From Ashinkailepas kermadecensis (Eukaryota > Arthropoda > Thecostraca > Neolepadidae), in contig JAOTOM010004952.1 of NCBI GenBank assembly GCA_034440615.1, forward strand, positions 496,001-560,000: a stretch of DNA of 64,000 bases, given 5' to 3'. The notes below the pieces were generated by a model. That model saw only the letters and a program-made list of their open reading frames with translations. It was not told the DNA's origin and searched no databases. Positions within the stretch are counted from its first letter, which is position 1, and each line of letters begins with the position of its first letter. A program made the translations under genes and the position numbers. Shown one piece after another: positions 55,029 through 64,000 of the stretch.

Positions 55029-55812
55029 CCAAAATATATCGTTCGGGATACGTTTTGCTTCGATTACCATTGACAACCCACGTTCGCGCGCAACTTTCTA
55101 GGTCGATCGGGCAAAATTTAGAGGTCGCGATAATAGTCGCTTTTCGTCACCACAGCTTACAGGGTTGATATAAAAAAAAAGTTGATAACCTCATCGGAAC
55201 AGTTTAAATAAGGAAGGTAGACAAATAACATTGACGTCTTGCATAGGTACATACAAGTTTCGTCTCTTTTTGGCATGCTTATGAATGTTGTAGGAATTAC
55301 GGTTCTTAAGCTATCCCCTTGGACTTGTACCCCTGCACGATGTCGTTCGCCGTTCACAAAGCATGCCCACAGTGGGTACATGACGATTGAGTTTGCCCCG
55401 GGCTAAATCGGCTGCCGATATCTATTGTGCCCAACGAGAAGCATGGCATGTGAAAGGCTGGGAGATTTTATCCATGACCATTATGTACACTTTTCATCGT
55501 GCACGGCGCGCATGGTCACTGCCTCGTGCAGGTGTCTAAGTTTAAGCGAATGACTTCACAACGGAGTCGTACAACATTCATGCGCACACCGATAAAGAGA
55601 CGAAACCTGGATGCATGGCATGCGCTAACGCCATTTGCCTAGCTCTCTTATTAAAAAAATGCGGGTTGGCCACGCACCGGTTATATAAATCCAGTAAGTT
55701 ACGGTAGCAAAAAGACGCTTTTTGTCGCGATCTCTATGTTTTGTTCGATTGTCATGTAATTTTGTATCAATTTGTGTCGTCAATGGTAATCGAAGCAAGA
55801 TGTATTCCAAAC
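55029..55812. mobile_element. Inverted-repeat element with arms of about 115 bp
   Basis: 55029-55150 pairs with 55690-55812 in inverted orientation. Shared core 'tgcttcgattaccattgac' (55057-55075) is complementary to 55779-55797, and 'gaggtcgcgataatagtcgc' resembles the complement near 55715. Between the arms are about 540 bases without a gene. A non-autonomous element with long terminal inverted repeats is the simplest reading; no target duplication was identified. Confidence 0.6.
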
Positions 55813-57465
55813 ATTGGCTCGGCCACAGGAGGGAGTGGAAATGGAGAGAGGGAAGGGAGTCAGGAGGGAGGGATGGAAAGGAGGTAGTCAGGCGTATGGT
55901 CCAATGAGTATGCATGAAAAGCGTATGTTGCAGCTGGGTATAGTAAAAAGTTCCTTTATGTGCAGTTCTTCCTTCGCTCTGTCGGATATGCTATATAATG
56001 GTAGCCTTGTTCATAATAAAACATGATGTGGATCGAGGCAGATATGCAAGGCTACATCGCCAGTTTCAGACCAATTTGAAAGAGTTTCTGTCAACACAGG
56101 CTTGAGCCAATCAGAGGAGCAGGCTTTGGGCGACTATTATATTGTTAAGCATGATTACACATTTCGATCTCTAATTGGCCAAAAACATGTTGGCGGTGTT
56201 GACGGCCACACTGTCAACTTTGTCCGAACACGATTCATGTTGATATGTTTTGTGTAAAGAGCAGTTTGCACCATATTGATCAGGAGCATCATCCCATCAG
56301 CCGCCATCGGTCGGTCAGTCTCCAGTGCCGTAACAATCTACCGGTTTCCAGAGTATCATGATGCTACTCTACTCCAAGCGTGATTGGTCAGTTCTTGTAG
56401 ACAGGTATGGCACAGTATATGTTCTGGCGCGGTGACCCTCTGGCCGACAGCACCCAAACGTTGCCTGCTTCCGCCTGACCTGGAAGGTCACTCGTAGGAG
56501 ATGCAGTGTCATGCTAACGGTTTTTTTTCTCGAAGTTTAATGATGGTGCTACACGCTGCCGTTAACCGCAGCTCTCAATATGGTGGAGAACGAAAATTAA
56601 ATGGATAGGGCCAACTTTGCCGATGAATACGGATACCGGTGCACACCACGACGGGGATGGTATGGCCTACCTTATGTTTTGCTGGCTGCCTTGACATTGG
56701 CGTACGGTCACCCGCAAATTGCATTCTACACGCGCACACACGCACACACAGAGCATGCATGTCTCCATAGGGAATTAAGTGAAAATGTTTGCATCAACCC
56801 TCCTCTTGTTAACTGGATAAGGATTCCTCTCAATGTCCACTCAGTTCAAAATGCATTGAAACATTGCCTATCACGTGGTAATGTTTTGTGGCAGTGGCAT
56901 TAGCACTTAACTGACCAAATTGCAATCTTGTCAGATACTTCAGCTCCTTTTTACATTGACAAGTGGGAAAAACCGGTGGAAGTTGTCGTTTTATTCCATG
57001 TCTTGTTAATCTGATATCGATTTTTTATGTCCCCTCAGCTTCGTATGCATTAAAATATTACCTGACACATTGTCCTGGTTTTGTATTCGTAATATTGGTA
57101 CTTAAACGAACAAATTGCAATTTCGTTGCATGGTTTGGCTTTGTATGTTGACAATCCGTCTCTTTTTGGATATTTTGTGTTGCAATTTATATTCCATTGC
57201 TTTTCTGTAACGATCTGTACAAGGATCCGATCAGGGAGATTACCTGGATTACCTAGTAGAAATACCTGAAGTAGAAATACCTGGTCAATTAGTTAAAACG
57301 ACCAGACACATTACTTCATCTCCTGCACAGTCGACTTAACAGCTGGCATGGAGCGGCAGCCCGAGACAGCCGGAGGCAGCTGGTGCCAAGAGGCAGCGGC
57401 AGGGAATCTGAAGCTCTTCTGCGTGCATGCTGGCCGGCGTCTCGGCGGCTGAAGGGCGCTGGCCG
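55813..57465. other. Mostly unique sequence
   Basis: No gene is recognised. A GC-richer stretch at 57343-57465, beginning after 'cgacttaacag', is open in one frame (about 40 codons, Arg/Ser-rich) and runs into the 27-bp minisatellite. It could be part of an exon but lacks recognisable domains. Confidence 0.35.
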
Positions 57466-57713
57466 ATCAGGTCATGCGCCGCCACACCTCAGATCAGGTC
57501 ATGCGCCGCCACACCTCAGATCAGGTCATGCGCCGCCACACCTCAGATCAGGTCATGCGCCGCCACACCTCAGATCAGGTCATGCGCCGCCACACCTCAG
57601 ATCACGTCATGCGCCGCCACACCTCAGATCAGGTCATGCGCCGCCACACCTCAGATCACGTCATGCGCCGCCACACCCCAGATCAGGTCATGCGCCGCCA
57701 CACCTCAGAGCGG
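57466..57713 (+). repeat. 27-bp minisatellite, about 9 units
   Basis: The unit is 'tcaggtcatgcgccgccacacctcaga' in two parts: 'tcaggtcatgcgcc' and 'gccacacctcaga'. Units are nearly identical; 'cacg' replaces 'cagg' in two. Length is a multiple of 3, so all frames stay open. Confidence 0.97.
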
Positions 57714-58283
57714 GCTGGAAACATTTGACGTAGAGCTTGAGGGTCCGCGTCGCTATAGAGCACTTTAAATAATTTGGTGACATATACCAGGCGCTCCATT
57801 CTCAACCCCAGGGACTGCAAAGCCGGACCGATGTGTTTCTAGCGAAATGTTCCCGTGACAATCCTAGCTGCGAAGTTAATAAGTTCTTTTTATACTCTGT
57901 AGCTGACCTTTGGATGTCTACTCCAGGCCGAAATTCAATAATTGCTATGCGGAAAGACGTGGGTTTGAATTAGCAATTTGAGTGTCCTTGGTGAAGTGGT
58001 GACGGGCCAGTAGAGGGAGATGAGTAGACATCTCCGGGCGACCTGTGTGTCCACCGATTTCCCGCTCGACGAATTTTTCTGCCGGAGGCACCCTTCTGAG
58101 GAAGTGTGCCCCTCCCCATGATAATTCCTTGACCCGTCCCTGTTCATTTAGGACACACTTGCAGTGTCAACGTCCTTGACTTCTGTATGTAACTCTGCCT
58201 AATATTTTTTCTCTCCTCAATGAAATTATTACTCTTCGAAATCTGACACTAAGCTTATCACGGTATTGTCGCCTTGTGCGCAG
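57714..58283. other. Presumed intron sequence
   Basis: No repeat or gene is recognised. It ends with the acceptor 'gccttgtgcgcag' of the exon at 58284. Confidence 0.45.
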
Positions 58284-58467
58284 AGCCATGCTGGATACCG
58301 AGTACAAGCGGACGTTCCAGAACTTCGCCTGCCGCTCGGTGGTGGATGGCGCTGCCGCGTCCGAGCCTGTGACCACTGACGACGCGCCTCCAATGGCAGA
58401 GCTCAGCAGGGCGCGCACCTGGTACACTGACCTGCTGCAGCTGCGCAGGAAGGCCATCACGTACAAG
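58284..58467 (+). CDS. Internal exon of an MDM1-like gene
   Basis: The exon reads AMLDTEYKRTFQNFACRS, then an acidic/Ala-rich linker, then SRARTWYTDLLQLRRKAITYK. The pairing of a (S/T)EY.R.F motif with a later W(Y)..(V/L).ELR.KA..Y segment is what I know from MDM1, a nuclear and centriolar protein whose short repeats bind microtubules and limit centriole duplication. The exon has acceptor 'cttgtgcgcag' and donor AAG|GTCAGC. It starts with one base completing a split codon and ends in phase 0. Codon use and GC content stand out from flanking sequence. Homology is from memory of the family, not a search; the rest of the gene lies outside or in unrecognised small exons. Confidence 0.55.
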
Positions 58468-58830
58468 GTCAGCTGTCGGTAGCACCCAGCTCAGGGATCG
58501 CATGGTACACTGACCTGCTGGAGCTGCGCAGGAAAGCCGTCACCTATAAGTCAGCTGTCGGTAGCATCCAGCTCAGGGATCACATGGTACGCTGACCTGT
58601 TGGAGCTGAGCAGGAAGGCCATCACGTACGAGGCCAACTGTCGGTAGCGCCCAGCTCAGTGATCGCATGGTACACTGACCTGCTGCAGCTGCGCAGGGAG
58701 GCCATCACGTACAAGGTCAGCTGTCGGTAGCGCCTAGCTCAGGGATCACATGGTACACTGACCTGTTGGAGCTGAGCAGGAAGGCCATCACGTACGAGGC
58801 CAACTGTCGGTGGCGCCCAGCTCAGGAATC
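58420..58830 (+). repeat. About 83-bp tandem repeat derived from the exon end plus splice donor
   Basis: Five units start at about 58420, 58503, 58585, 58668 and 58751, each beginning 'tggtacactgacctg'. The first unit is the 3' end of the exon, its GTCAGC donor and about 35 bases of intron. Later units keep the coding sense (WYTDLLELRRKAVTYK, WYADLLELSRKAITYE) although 83 is not a multiple of 3. Units 3 and 5 share 'tacgaggccaactgtcgg' and units 1 and 4 share 'tacaaggtcagctgtcgg', pointing to a two-unit duplication. Confidence 0.9.
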
Positions 58831-58869
58831 ACATCAGCTTCACCTGGTGGTTGGCCTAATCCAAACGTG

Positions 58870-58990
58870 GTCAGGGGCGGATTCAGAAATGTTCATCGAG
58901 AGAAGGTCACTCGTCTGGAGGGGCGCATTTCCTCGGAATGTGATGGGGCGCACTCGAGCAATGCTGGAGGGGCGCGATTTCCGTATTTAA
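58870..58990 (+). repeat. Family D fragment
   Basis: 'tcaggggcggattcagaaat', then 'ctggaggggcgcatttcc' and 'ggggcgcactcgagcaatgc', the family D theme. Confidence 0.55.
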
Positions 58991-59797
58991 ATGTGCGATC
59001 AGCAAATATAAAATCAACATCTCTGGCAGAATTCGTTTGGTTAGTCGCATTCCTCATAAAGCTCCTCACCCGCACCAATATTATACCTCGTATTCTAGAA
59101 TCATGAGTTCCATTTCGCAAATCATGTGTATGTTAGGTATATTAGGCATATTATTACCTAATATACAATGCTAGTATATTAGGTATTCAGGCTTGTCAAA
59201 AAAATGACTATATATGTGCGCATAACACCAGGTTATGGAATCACAGCGTGAGTTGGGAGTCAAGCTAGATATTGAATGTATTCCGTGAGGAAAATGTAAA
59301 TGTTAATATGTTCCAAAAGCTGCATGTAATTTTAATTCATGTTGACAAGAAAATAGCTGGGCGCGAATGATCAATTCTGGTCGAAGCGCCCTAAAGCCAA
59401 AATAACTAACGACAACAAAATACCATTTACCTTTGTGTTGCGGATGATACTAAGACAAGTAAGTAAGAAGATTTACATGCAACTTGGTTTCACTGGCGGC
59501 AGAACCTATGGGACTCTGGGACTAGCTCCCCTAACAACAGCAGGGTGGGGAGAACAAGCCCGACCCCCGAGCGGGATCCAATAGCATCTCACCGATGTTT
59601 GCATGCAAGTAATCGGAGTGGAATGCTTTTTGAACAATAAACTGAGCTATTCGATTCAGGTTGCTGGTGCTCTAGGACCGCCAATTTACAGTTAGTGGTA
59701 AACGATATAAGGATACACATAGCTCGAAAGACATTAAGTTTACCAGCTTTCCTGGGCGAATATTGAGATATAACTCCGTAGTGTATGCATCCTTTAC
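58991..59797. other. Presumed intron sequence
   Basis: No gene. Near 59130-59190 'gtatattaggcatattatta' and 'cctaatatacaatgctagta' form imperfect inverted repeats of TATATTAGG. Confidence 0.45.
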
Positions 59798-59798
59798 T

Positions 59799-59995
59799 AG
59801 TGGCGCAGCCAGGATTTTCCTCGAGGGGAGCCGACCCAAAAAGTGTGGTGAAATACAGAAAACTTCAGGCGCACGAAGCTCGTCAAAAACTTAGGGTCTT
59901 GCGTGGTGAAGATCTCAAAATTTATATTTCACTTAGTGTATTTTGGTTGCTACGGGGGAGCTCAGGCCCCCGGGGCCCCCTTGGCTGCGCCACTG
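59799..59995. mobile_element. 197-bp MITE
   Basis: Left end AGTGGCGCAGCCAGGATTTT and the complement of the right end, AGTGGCGCAGCCAAGGGGG, share 14 terminal bases. The inside is AT-rich with no coding. The AGTGGCGCAGCC terminus is of the widespread CAGTGGCG type. An exact target duplication could not be fixed. Confidence 0.7.
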
Positions 59996-59997
59996 AC

Positions 59998-60818
59998 CCT
60001 TACATTAAGTTAATAATGAAACTGCTGCCACCAATTTACACATCATCGCCCAAACACCTGTCAGTAACTATGATGAGCCCAGATGTATTGGCAGCACTAT
60101 TACTAACAGAAAGCTAGGTCGGAAAGGTCTTCTGATGAAGTTTAAATCAGCAACAAATGACTAAATATAACTTTTTGATACCTAGCTATAGACGGAAATG
60201 TCCAGGATAATTAATTATGGTACGGGTAAATGCGTTTCTCCATAACATAAATCCATGTTACCTTTTACTAACTATCAAACAACTAAGCTCGAAGGACTTT
60301 CGAGGATAATCTAAGTATCCCTAGTCTGATGATTTTCCAATGGTTATGTAGATATTTCATAGCAAACAAACTTCTAGTTTCAAATAGGTTAGACGATGTT
60401 TTTCACTTTGGTAGGATGAGGTTATATCATTGTACGATTTGTAGCCATTGATGCAAAAGCCAAATTTAAATACGCTTCTTATTTTCCAGACACTGTACAG
60501 GAGCCTTCATTCCAATGTTTTTTTGTGTGTGTATAGAACTTGCAACTTTTGCAGATTCCAGAACATACTGACCGGGCTCCATCCGGGCCTAGTCACAGCA
60601 GACCTGCCGGGCCCGAGCTTCCGTCAGGAAATATCTGGTATCTGCCACCTAATGCACATGCCATCCATGCACGAGTTCCCATGATCTATGCGTGAAAGAA
60701 GTGAGAAGGAGCCGGTATCTGCACATTTGCTCCACCTATCGCACGCATTGGTAGGCGCGAAGATGGGGACGGCGATTGTGCTGGCCTATATGGTGTACCA
60801 GTATTTAGGTATCGGCAG
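59998..60818. other. Presumed intron sequence
   Basis: A GC-rich stretch after 'cttgcaacttttgcag' (from 60557) is open in two frames to about 60690 and might be an exon (one frame reads PEHTDRAPSGPSHSRPAGPE), but I do not recognise it. Otherwise nothing is seen. Confidence 0.35.
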
Positions 60819-60946
60819 GTACGAGGATGGGGGAAAGAGACGGTGTCAACTCGCCTGGTGTACCTGTACGACCGAGCGGAGGATGCAGGCCGCCCATCGG
60901 AGAGGAAGATCATCTCAGCGCTTTACCTGGATAGTCTTGAACCGAG
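60819..60946 (+). CDS. Internal exon, probable next exon of the MDM1-like gene
   Basis: Bounded by 'ggtatcggcag' on the left and GAG|GTCAGT on the right. It begins in phase 0, as the 58284-58467 exon ends, so the join reads ...AITYK then VRGWGKETVSTRLVYLYDRA, continuing EDAGRPSERKIISALYLDS. The pattern G-x-x-x-x-S..L...Y(D) right after an ELR.KA..Y helix fits my recollection of the MDM1 family. It ends in phase 2. The 66 bases before it look like a degenerate duplicate of its first half. Identification depends on the upstream exon and is tentative. Confidence 0.42.
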
Positions 60947-61732
60947 GTCAGTCTGTGCTACTGGTGCTTCCTGTAATCCATGACACCTACGTTGCTCACT
61001 TCCAAATGCAGCCCACACATTGGCTTACAAATATGGTTATGGTATTATACATACCGAAGGTCAACAAGTAACGCAATATATCCGGATGTAAATAAGCAAT
61101 GAAATAGGCTCGGAGGTAAGCAAGCGATTATATAGGACTTCTCTTGATACATGGTCTGACTGAATAGCGTTGGGCCGGAAATGTGCATGCATTCATACAA
61201 AGATCCACAATTTAATACCCAATTCACCATGCATTCTAACCAGCCTGTATGTAGCTAGAAGACCGATTTGTGTATGTTTGTGTGACTTGTTCCAGGTGTT
61301 ACTACAATTGGTTATGGCGAGAAATGGTAGAGGAGGCTTGCTTTTGTGCGTTTGCTGCGAATATGAGCTATCTTGATTGGTTTAGCAACACGTCATTGTG
61401 TTGCCTGGTGATACGATGGGCTCAATACCGAGCGAAGTCTGCCGATACCATTCTGTGTTGACATACGGGTGGTGAATTAAGCAAGCAGACATCTTGAAGA
61501 GAGCTGTAGAAGCATAAATATAATTGACCGTTTTCCACGTACAGCATGCATGTGATGCGCCAGGTTGTATCTTGCCGGCATATTTTCTAGATGACACTGG
61601 CACAGAAAACGGACGACAATACAAAGCCGTTGGGGTAGACTATGTAAACAGGCGGTGGTAGTCGTTGTCCAAACTGAGTGACGTAGCATTGCATAGCATT
61701 TCCCCTAAAGAAAACAGATTTTCCCGAGAGGC
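60947..61732. other. Presumed intron sequence
   Basis: A plus-strand frame after 'cttgttccag' (61282-61461) is open for 60 codons but matches nothing I know. No other signal. Confidence 0.4.
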
Positions 61733-61896
61733 GTCATAATGTCTAGACACTACAATATCCAACACCTAGAGCACCAGGATGTGACATGATGTCCAGGCGC
61801 CACAAAATTCAGGGTGCACAATGTCCAGAAACCTGTATTGGCCATGTGATATTTAGCATTATGAGCCTGGACATTTTGTCGTCTGGACATTATGAC
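61733..61896. mobile_element. 164-bp MITE with ATGTCCAG-type internal repeats
   Basis: GTCATAATGTCTAGAC at 61733-61748 is inverted as GTCTGGACATTATGAC at 61881-61896 (15 of 16 match). Inside and just to the right (to about 61975) 'acaatgtccaga'-like motifs recur roughly every 20-25 bases. Confidence 0.65.
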
Positions 61897-62080
61897 ACTT
61901 CCTACTGTTTAGGTGCTGAAAGTTTTGACTCACTGCGACCGAATGTCCAGAGGTCAAAATATCCAGAGACCACAATGCTCGTTCTGCAAGTTAGGGAACA
62001 TCCCAACTCCTTCATTGAACCCTGCGTCCAAAAACTGGAAGGGTGAAAGTGCTCCTGGCGGCTTGAGCGCAATCATCCAA

Positions 62081-62282
62081 AATGACGCTGTTAATAGCAC
62101 CGCCCGCACTGTTTCACCGGTGGGCCGCGGGATTTGGAAATGTTCGAGTGGTGCGAGTGTTGAACCTTTGTGTTGAGCTCTGGATACAAAGGTCCCGGGT
62201 TCAACACTTCAACACTCGGACATTTCCAAATCCCGTGGCCCACCGGCGGAATAGTGTGGGCGGCGCCATTAGCAGTGATTGC
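62081..62282. repeat. 200-bp foldback/snapback sequence
   Basis: Left arm 62081-62178 and right arm 62184-62282 are inverted copies. 'gggatttggaaatgttcgag' pairs with 'cggacatttccaaatccc', and 'ccggtgggccgcggg' pairs with 'cccgtggcccaccgg'. An inner stem CCTTTGT/ACAAAGG closes a loop of about 14 bases. No coding. Confidence 0.85.
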
Positions 62283-62448
62283 AGAAAATGCGTCGTGAAC
62301 CACCCAATTAAAACATTACCCAAAACGTCTTACATAGATGGCTCGCTATGTTGCAGAGTTTTGCTGCTAGATGACATGCCTGTTATATTTCGCGATCACT
62401 AGATGGCAGCACACTTTCAGCTATTACACGTTAGGAACTGCGCGACTT

Positions 62449-62475
62449 AAGCTTCGACATTACGTGTCGAAGCTT
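62449..62475. repeat. Perfect 11-bp stem-loop
   Basis: AAGCTTCGACA, five-base loop, TGTCGAAGCTT. Confidence 0.85.
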
Positions 62476-62867
62476 GCGTCTGAGCTTAACGCCCCGACTC
62501 ATTTTTCGTGGCGTCGTTTCCACGCTTGACAAACATCTGCACGAGCATTTGGTCGGTGCTTGGAGCGTTGCTGTATGTCTTTGACACTGAAGGCGACCGA
62601 CAACAATTTACAGAGATAGCTCCACGTCTTGCATAGGCATCCCGAATAAATCTGCTTGAGAATACCATCAAGTACCTGGTTAAATGTGCTTGGTATGTAC
62701 CTATTGCACATGGGTCGGACTATTTGTTTTCAGTTGAGAAAGGTATGAGGCACCGACTGAAAGGGGACGCAGTAAGGAGATTGCTGGGGAGCAACAAGAA
62801 AGGTACATGGGCGGAGGAACCGGTTGGGCCAGATGGGCTACTGGTCACCTGGCCAGGGTCATCGAAA

Positions 62868-63312
62868 GTATGCATACGTATTTACGTATACGTACATTTG
62901 CGCTTACGTACATTTGCGCATACGTACATTTGCGCATAGGTACATTTGTGCATACATACATTTGCTCACAGGTACATTTGAGCTTACATACTTTTGCGCT
63001 TGCGTAAGTTTGCGCTTCCGTACAACGTGCTTGCGTACGTTTGCGCTTAGGCACATTTGTGCATGCGTACATTTGCGCTGACATACTTTTGCGCTCACGT
63101 GCATTTGTGATTACGTACATTTACGCATACGGACATTTGCGCTTCCGTACATTTGCGCATACATACATTTGCGCTCACGTACTTTTGCGCCTACGCACAT
63201 TTGCTTACGTACCTTTGCCATACGTACTTTTACGGTTATGTACATTTGTTTGCGTACATTCGCTTACGCACATCTGCCATGCGTACATTTGTCCTTACGT
63301 ACATTTGTCCTA
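62868..63312 (+). repeat. 16-bp minisatellite, about 27 units
   Basis: Consensus 'gtacatttgcgcatac', with common variants (cttacg, ggtaca, ttgtgc) and a few length changes. Because 16 is not a multiple of 3 the unit cycles through frames, giving long but meaningless ORFs on both strands. Confidence 0.95.
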
Positions 63313-63379
63313 GAATCCATTCTTTGGCCTATCTTTAAACATTTACCGACGAGTACCTAATACAAAGAGGGATAAATGC

Positions 63380-63830
63380 TGGGTACTAATACTAAAGGGT
63401 ACAACGGAATCTAGTAGGTTTTCTAGTTCCAGCCCTAGTGACGTAGGCAGGAATATGAACCTAGGCTTACCGGTAAATTTATGCTTGAATGTGTTTTATG
63501 AATCCTTGGAATTTATCATTCCAACGCAATGTTTATAAAGGTGACTAAGATGATGGATCACTCATTTTCTGTGCAAATGTTCACTTTCAGGTTGTGAGCA
63601 AAATAACACAAAAAATGGGCTTTCATTTAGGTAGCATAGCATACAAATAATGTTTGAAAATGCAGCATAACCTAACCTAGCCTATCCTAACCTTTTGATG
63701 GAAATATCCTCATTTCCAACTATGATGCTTTTGTCAACTCAATTTGCTTGCAAATTACCATGCATAATTAATGCCATTTTCTTAACGGAGTGCATATGCA
63801 TTGGAGCATTCTTTCTGCATGGTCACATCC
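63380..63830 (-). repeat. Dispersed repeat R, copy 5, inverted
   Basis: The reverse complement aligns with 5986-6362 and then directly with 6704-6780. Includes CCTAACCTAGCCTATCCTAACC (TTAGG-type) at about 63672-63692. Confidence 0.8.
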
Positions 63831-64000
63831 TAGACTGTAAATCTTAGTAACTTGAGGTGCAGCATCAGCTGGTTCACAGAGACCCATGATCCCCAATGGA
63901 AAAGGCACACTGAGTGCACTTGGGATAAAGATTGGACCAACTGCAGTGCAAAAGATGCTATTAAGAAGAGGATTTGTGGCCATGCATGCCTAAAAAGGTG

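Noticed and set aside
57383..57733. Open frames with GHAPPHLRS repeats
   Set aside because: Frames are kept open by the 27-bp array; no independent coding evidence.
62824..63360. Overlapping frames rich in TYICAYVHL
   Set aside because: Produced by the 16-bp minisatellite on both strands.

Overview
This window is eukaryotic nuclear DNA, most likely from an arthropod. It has almost no long host genes. It is packed with LTR and non-LTR retrotransposons, hAT-type DNA transposons, foldback elements, minisatellites and a dispersed repeat carrying GGTTAGG (TTAGG-type) motifs typical of arthropod DNA. I cannot assign a species; chelicerate or crustacean is a guess. No rRNA, tRNA, CRISPR or bacterial gene organisation was seen.

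Layout. 1-6.8 kb: a decayed Ty3/Gypsy element (216-5985) lying between copies of the TTAGG-bearing repeat R. 6.8-10.7 kb: non-coding, with more R and simple repeats. 10.7-14.1 kb: a complete-ended hAT transposon (TIRs plus an 8-bp target duplication) with a once-frameshifted transposase and duplicated 5' exon. 15.3-17 kb, 18.7-23.6 kb, 37.5-40.6 kb and 45.9-48.6 kb: copies of two strange non-coding families, here called A and B. They consist of kilobases of degenerate, roughly 25-30-bp quasi-periodic sequence. The copy at 18743-23632 has hAT-like inverted ends and a perfect 8-bp target duplication, so it moved as a unit. 24.0-25.4 kb: GC-rich segment running into a 42-bp minisatellite. 25.7-26.2 kb: LINE 3' fragment. 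31.4-37.1 kb: a nearly intact LINE (two ORFs) that has split a foldback element and carries an 11-bp target duplication. 41.1-43.6 kb: a second, 5'-truncated LINE on the minus strand, directly against a second Gypsy element (43.6-45.9 kb), itself cut by family A. 48.8-49.8 kb: two blocks of a 54-bp minisatellite. 50-64 kb: mostly unique sequence with small inverted-repeat elements, further minisatellites, and the only host coding signal I trust: two phase-compatible exons (58284-58467 and 60819-60946) resembling MDM1, a centriolar/nuclear microtubule-binding protein. A third, weaker exon candidate lies at 51812-51872.

How it fits together: if the exon calls are right, the right-hand part of the window lies in introns of one plus-strand gene, in which repeats have accumulated. 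One minisatellite (58.4-58.8 kb) is a tandem expansion of an exon end with its 5' splice site. The most novel signal is the A/B class of hAT-like, non-autonomous elements built of degenerate minisatellite-like sequence. Every transposon ORF seen carries breaks or altered catalytic residues, so nothing here looks autonomous.
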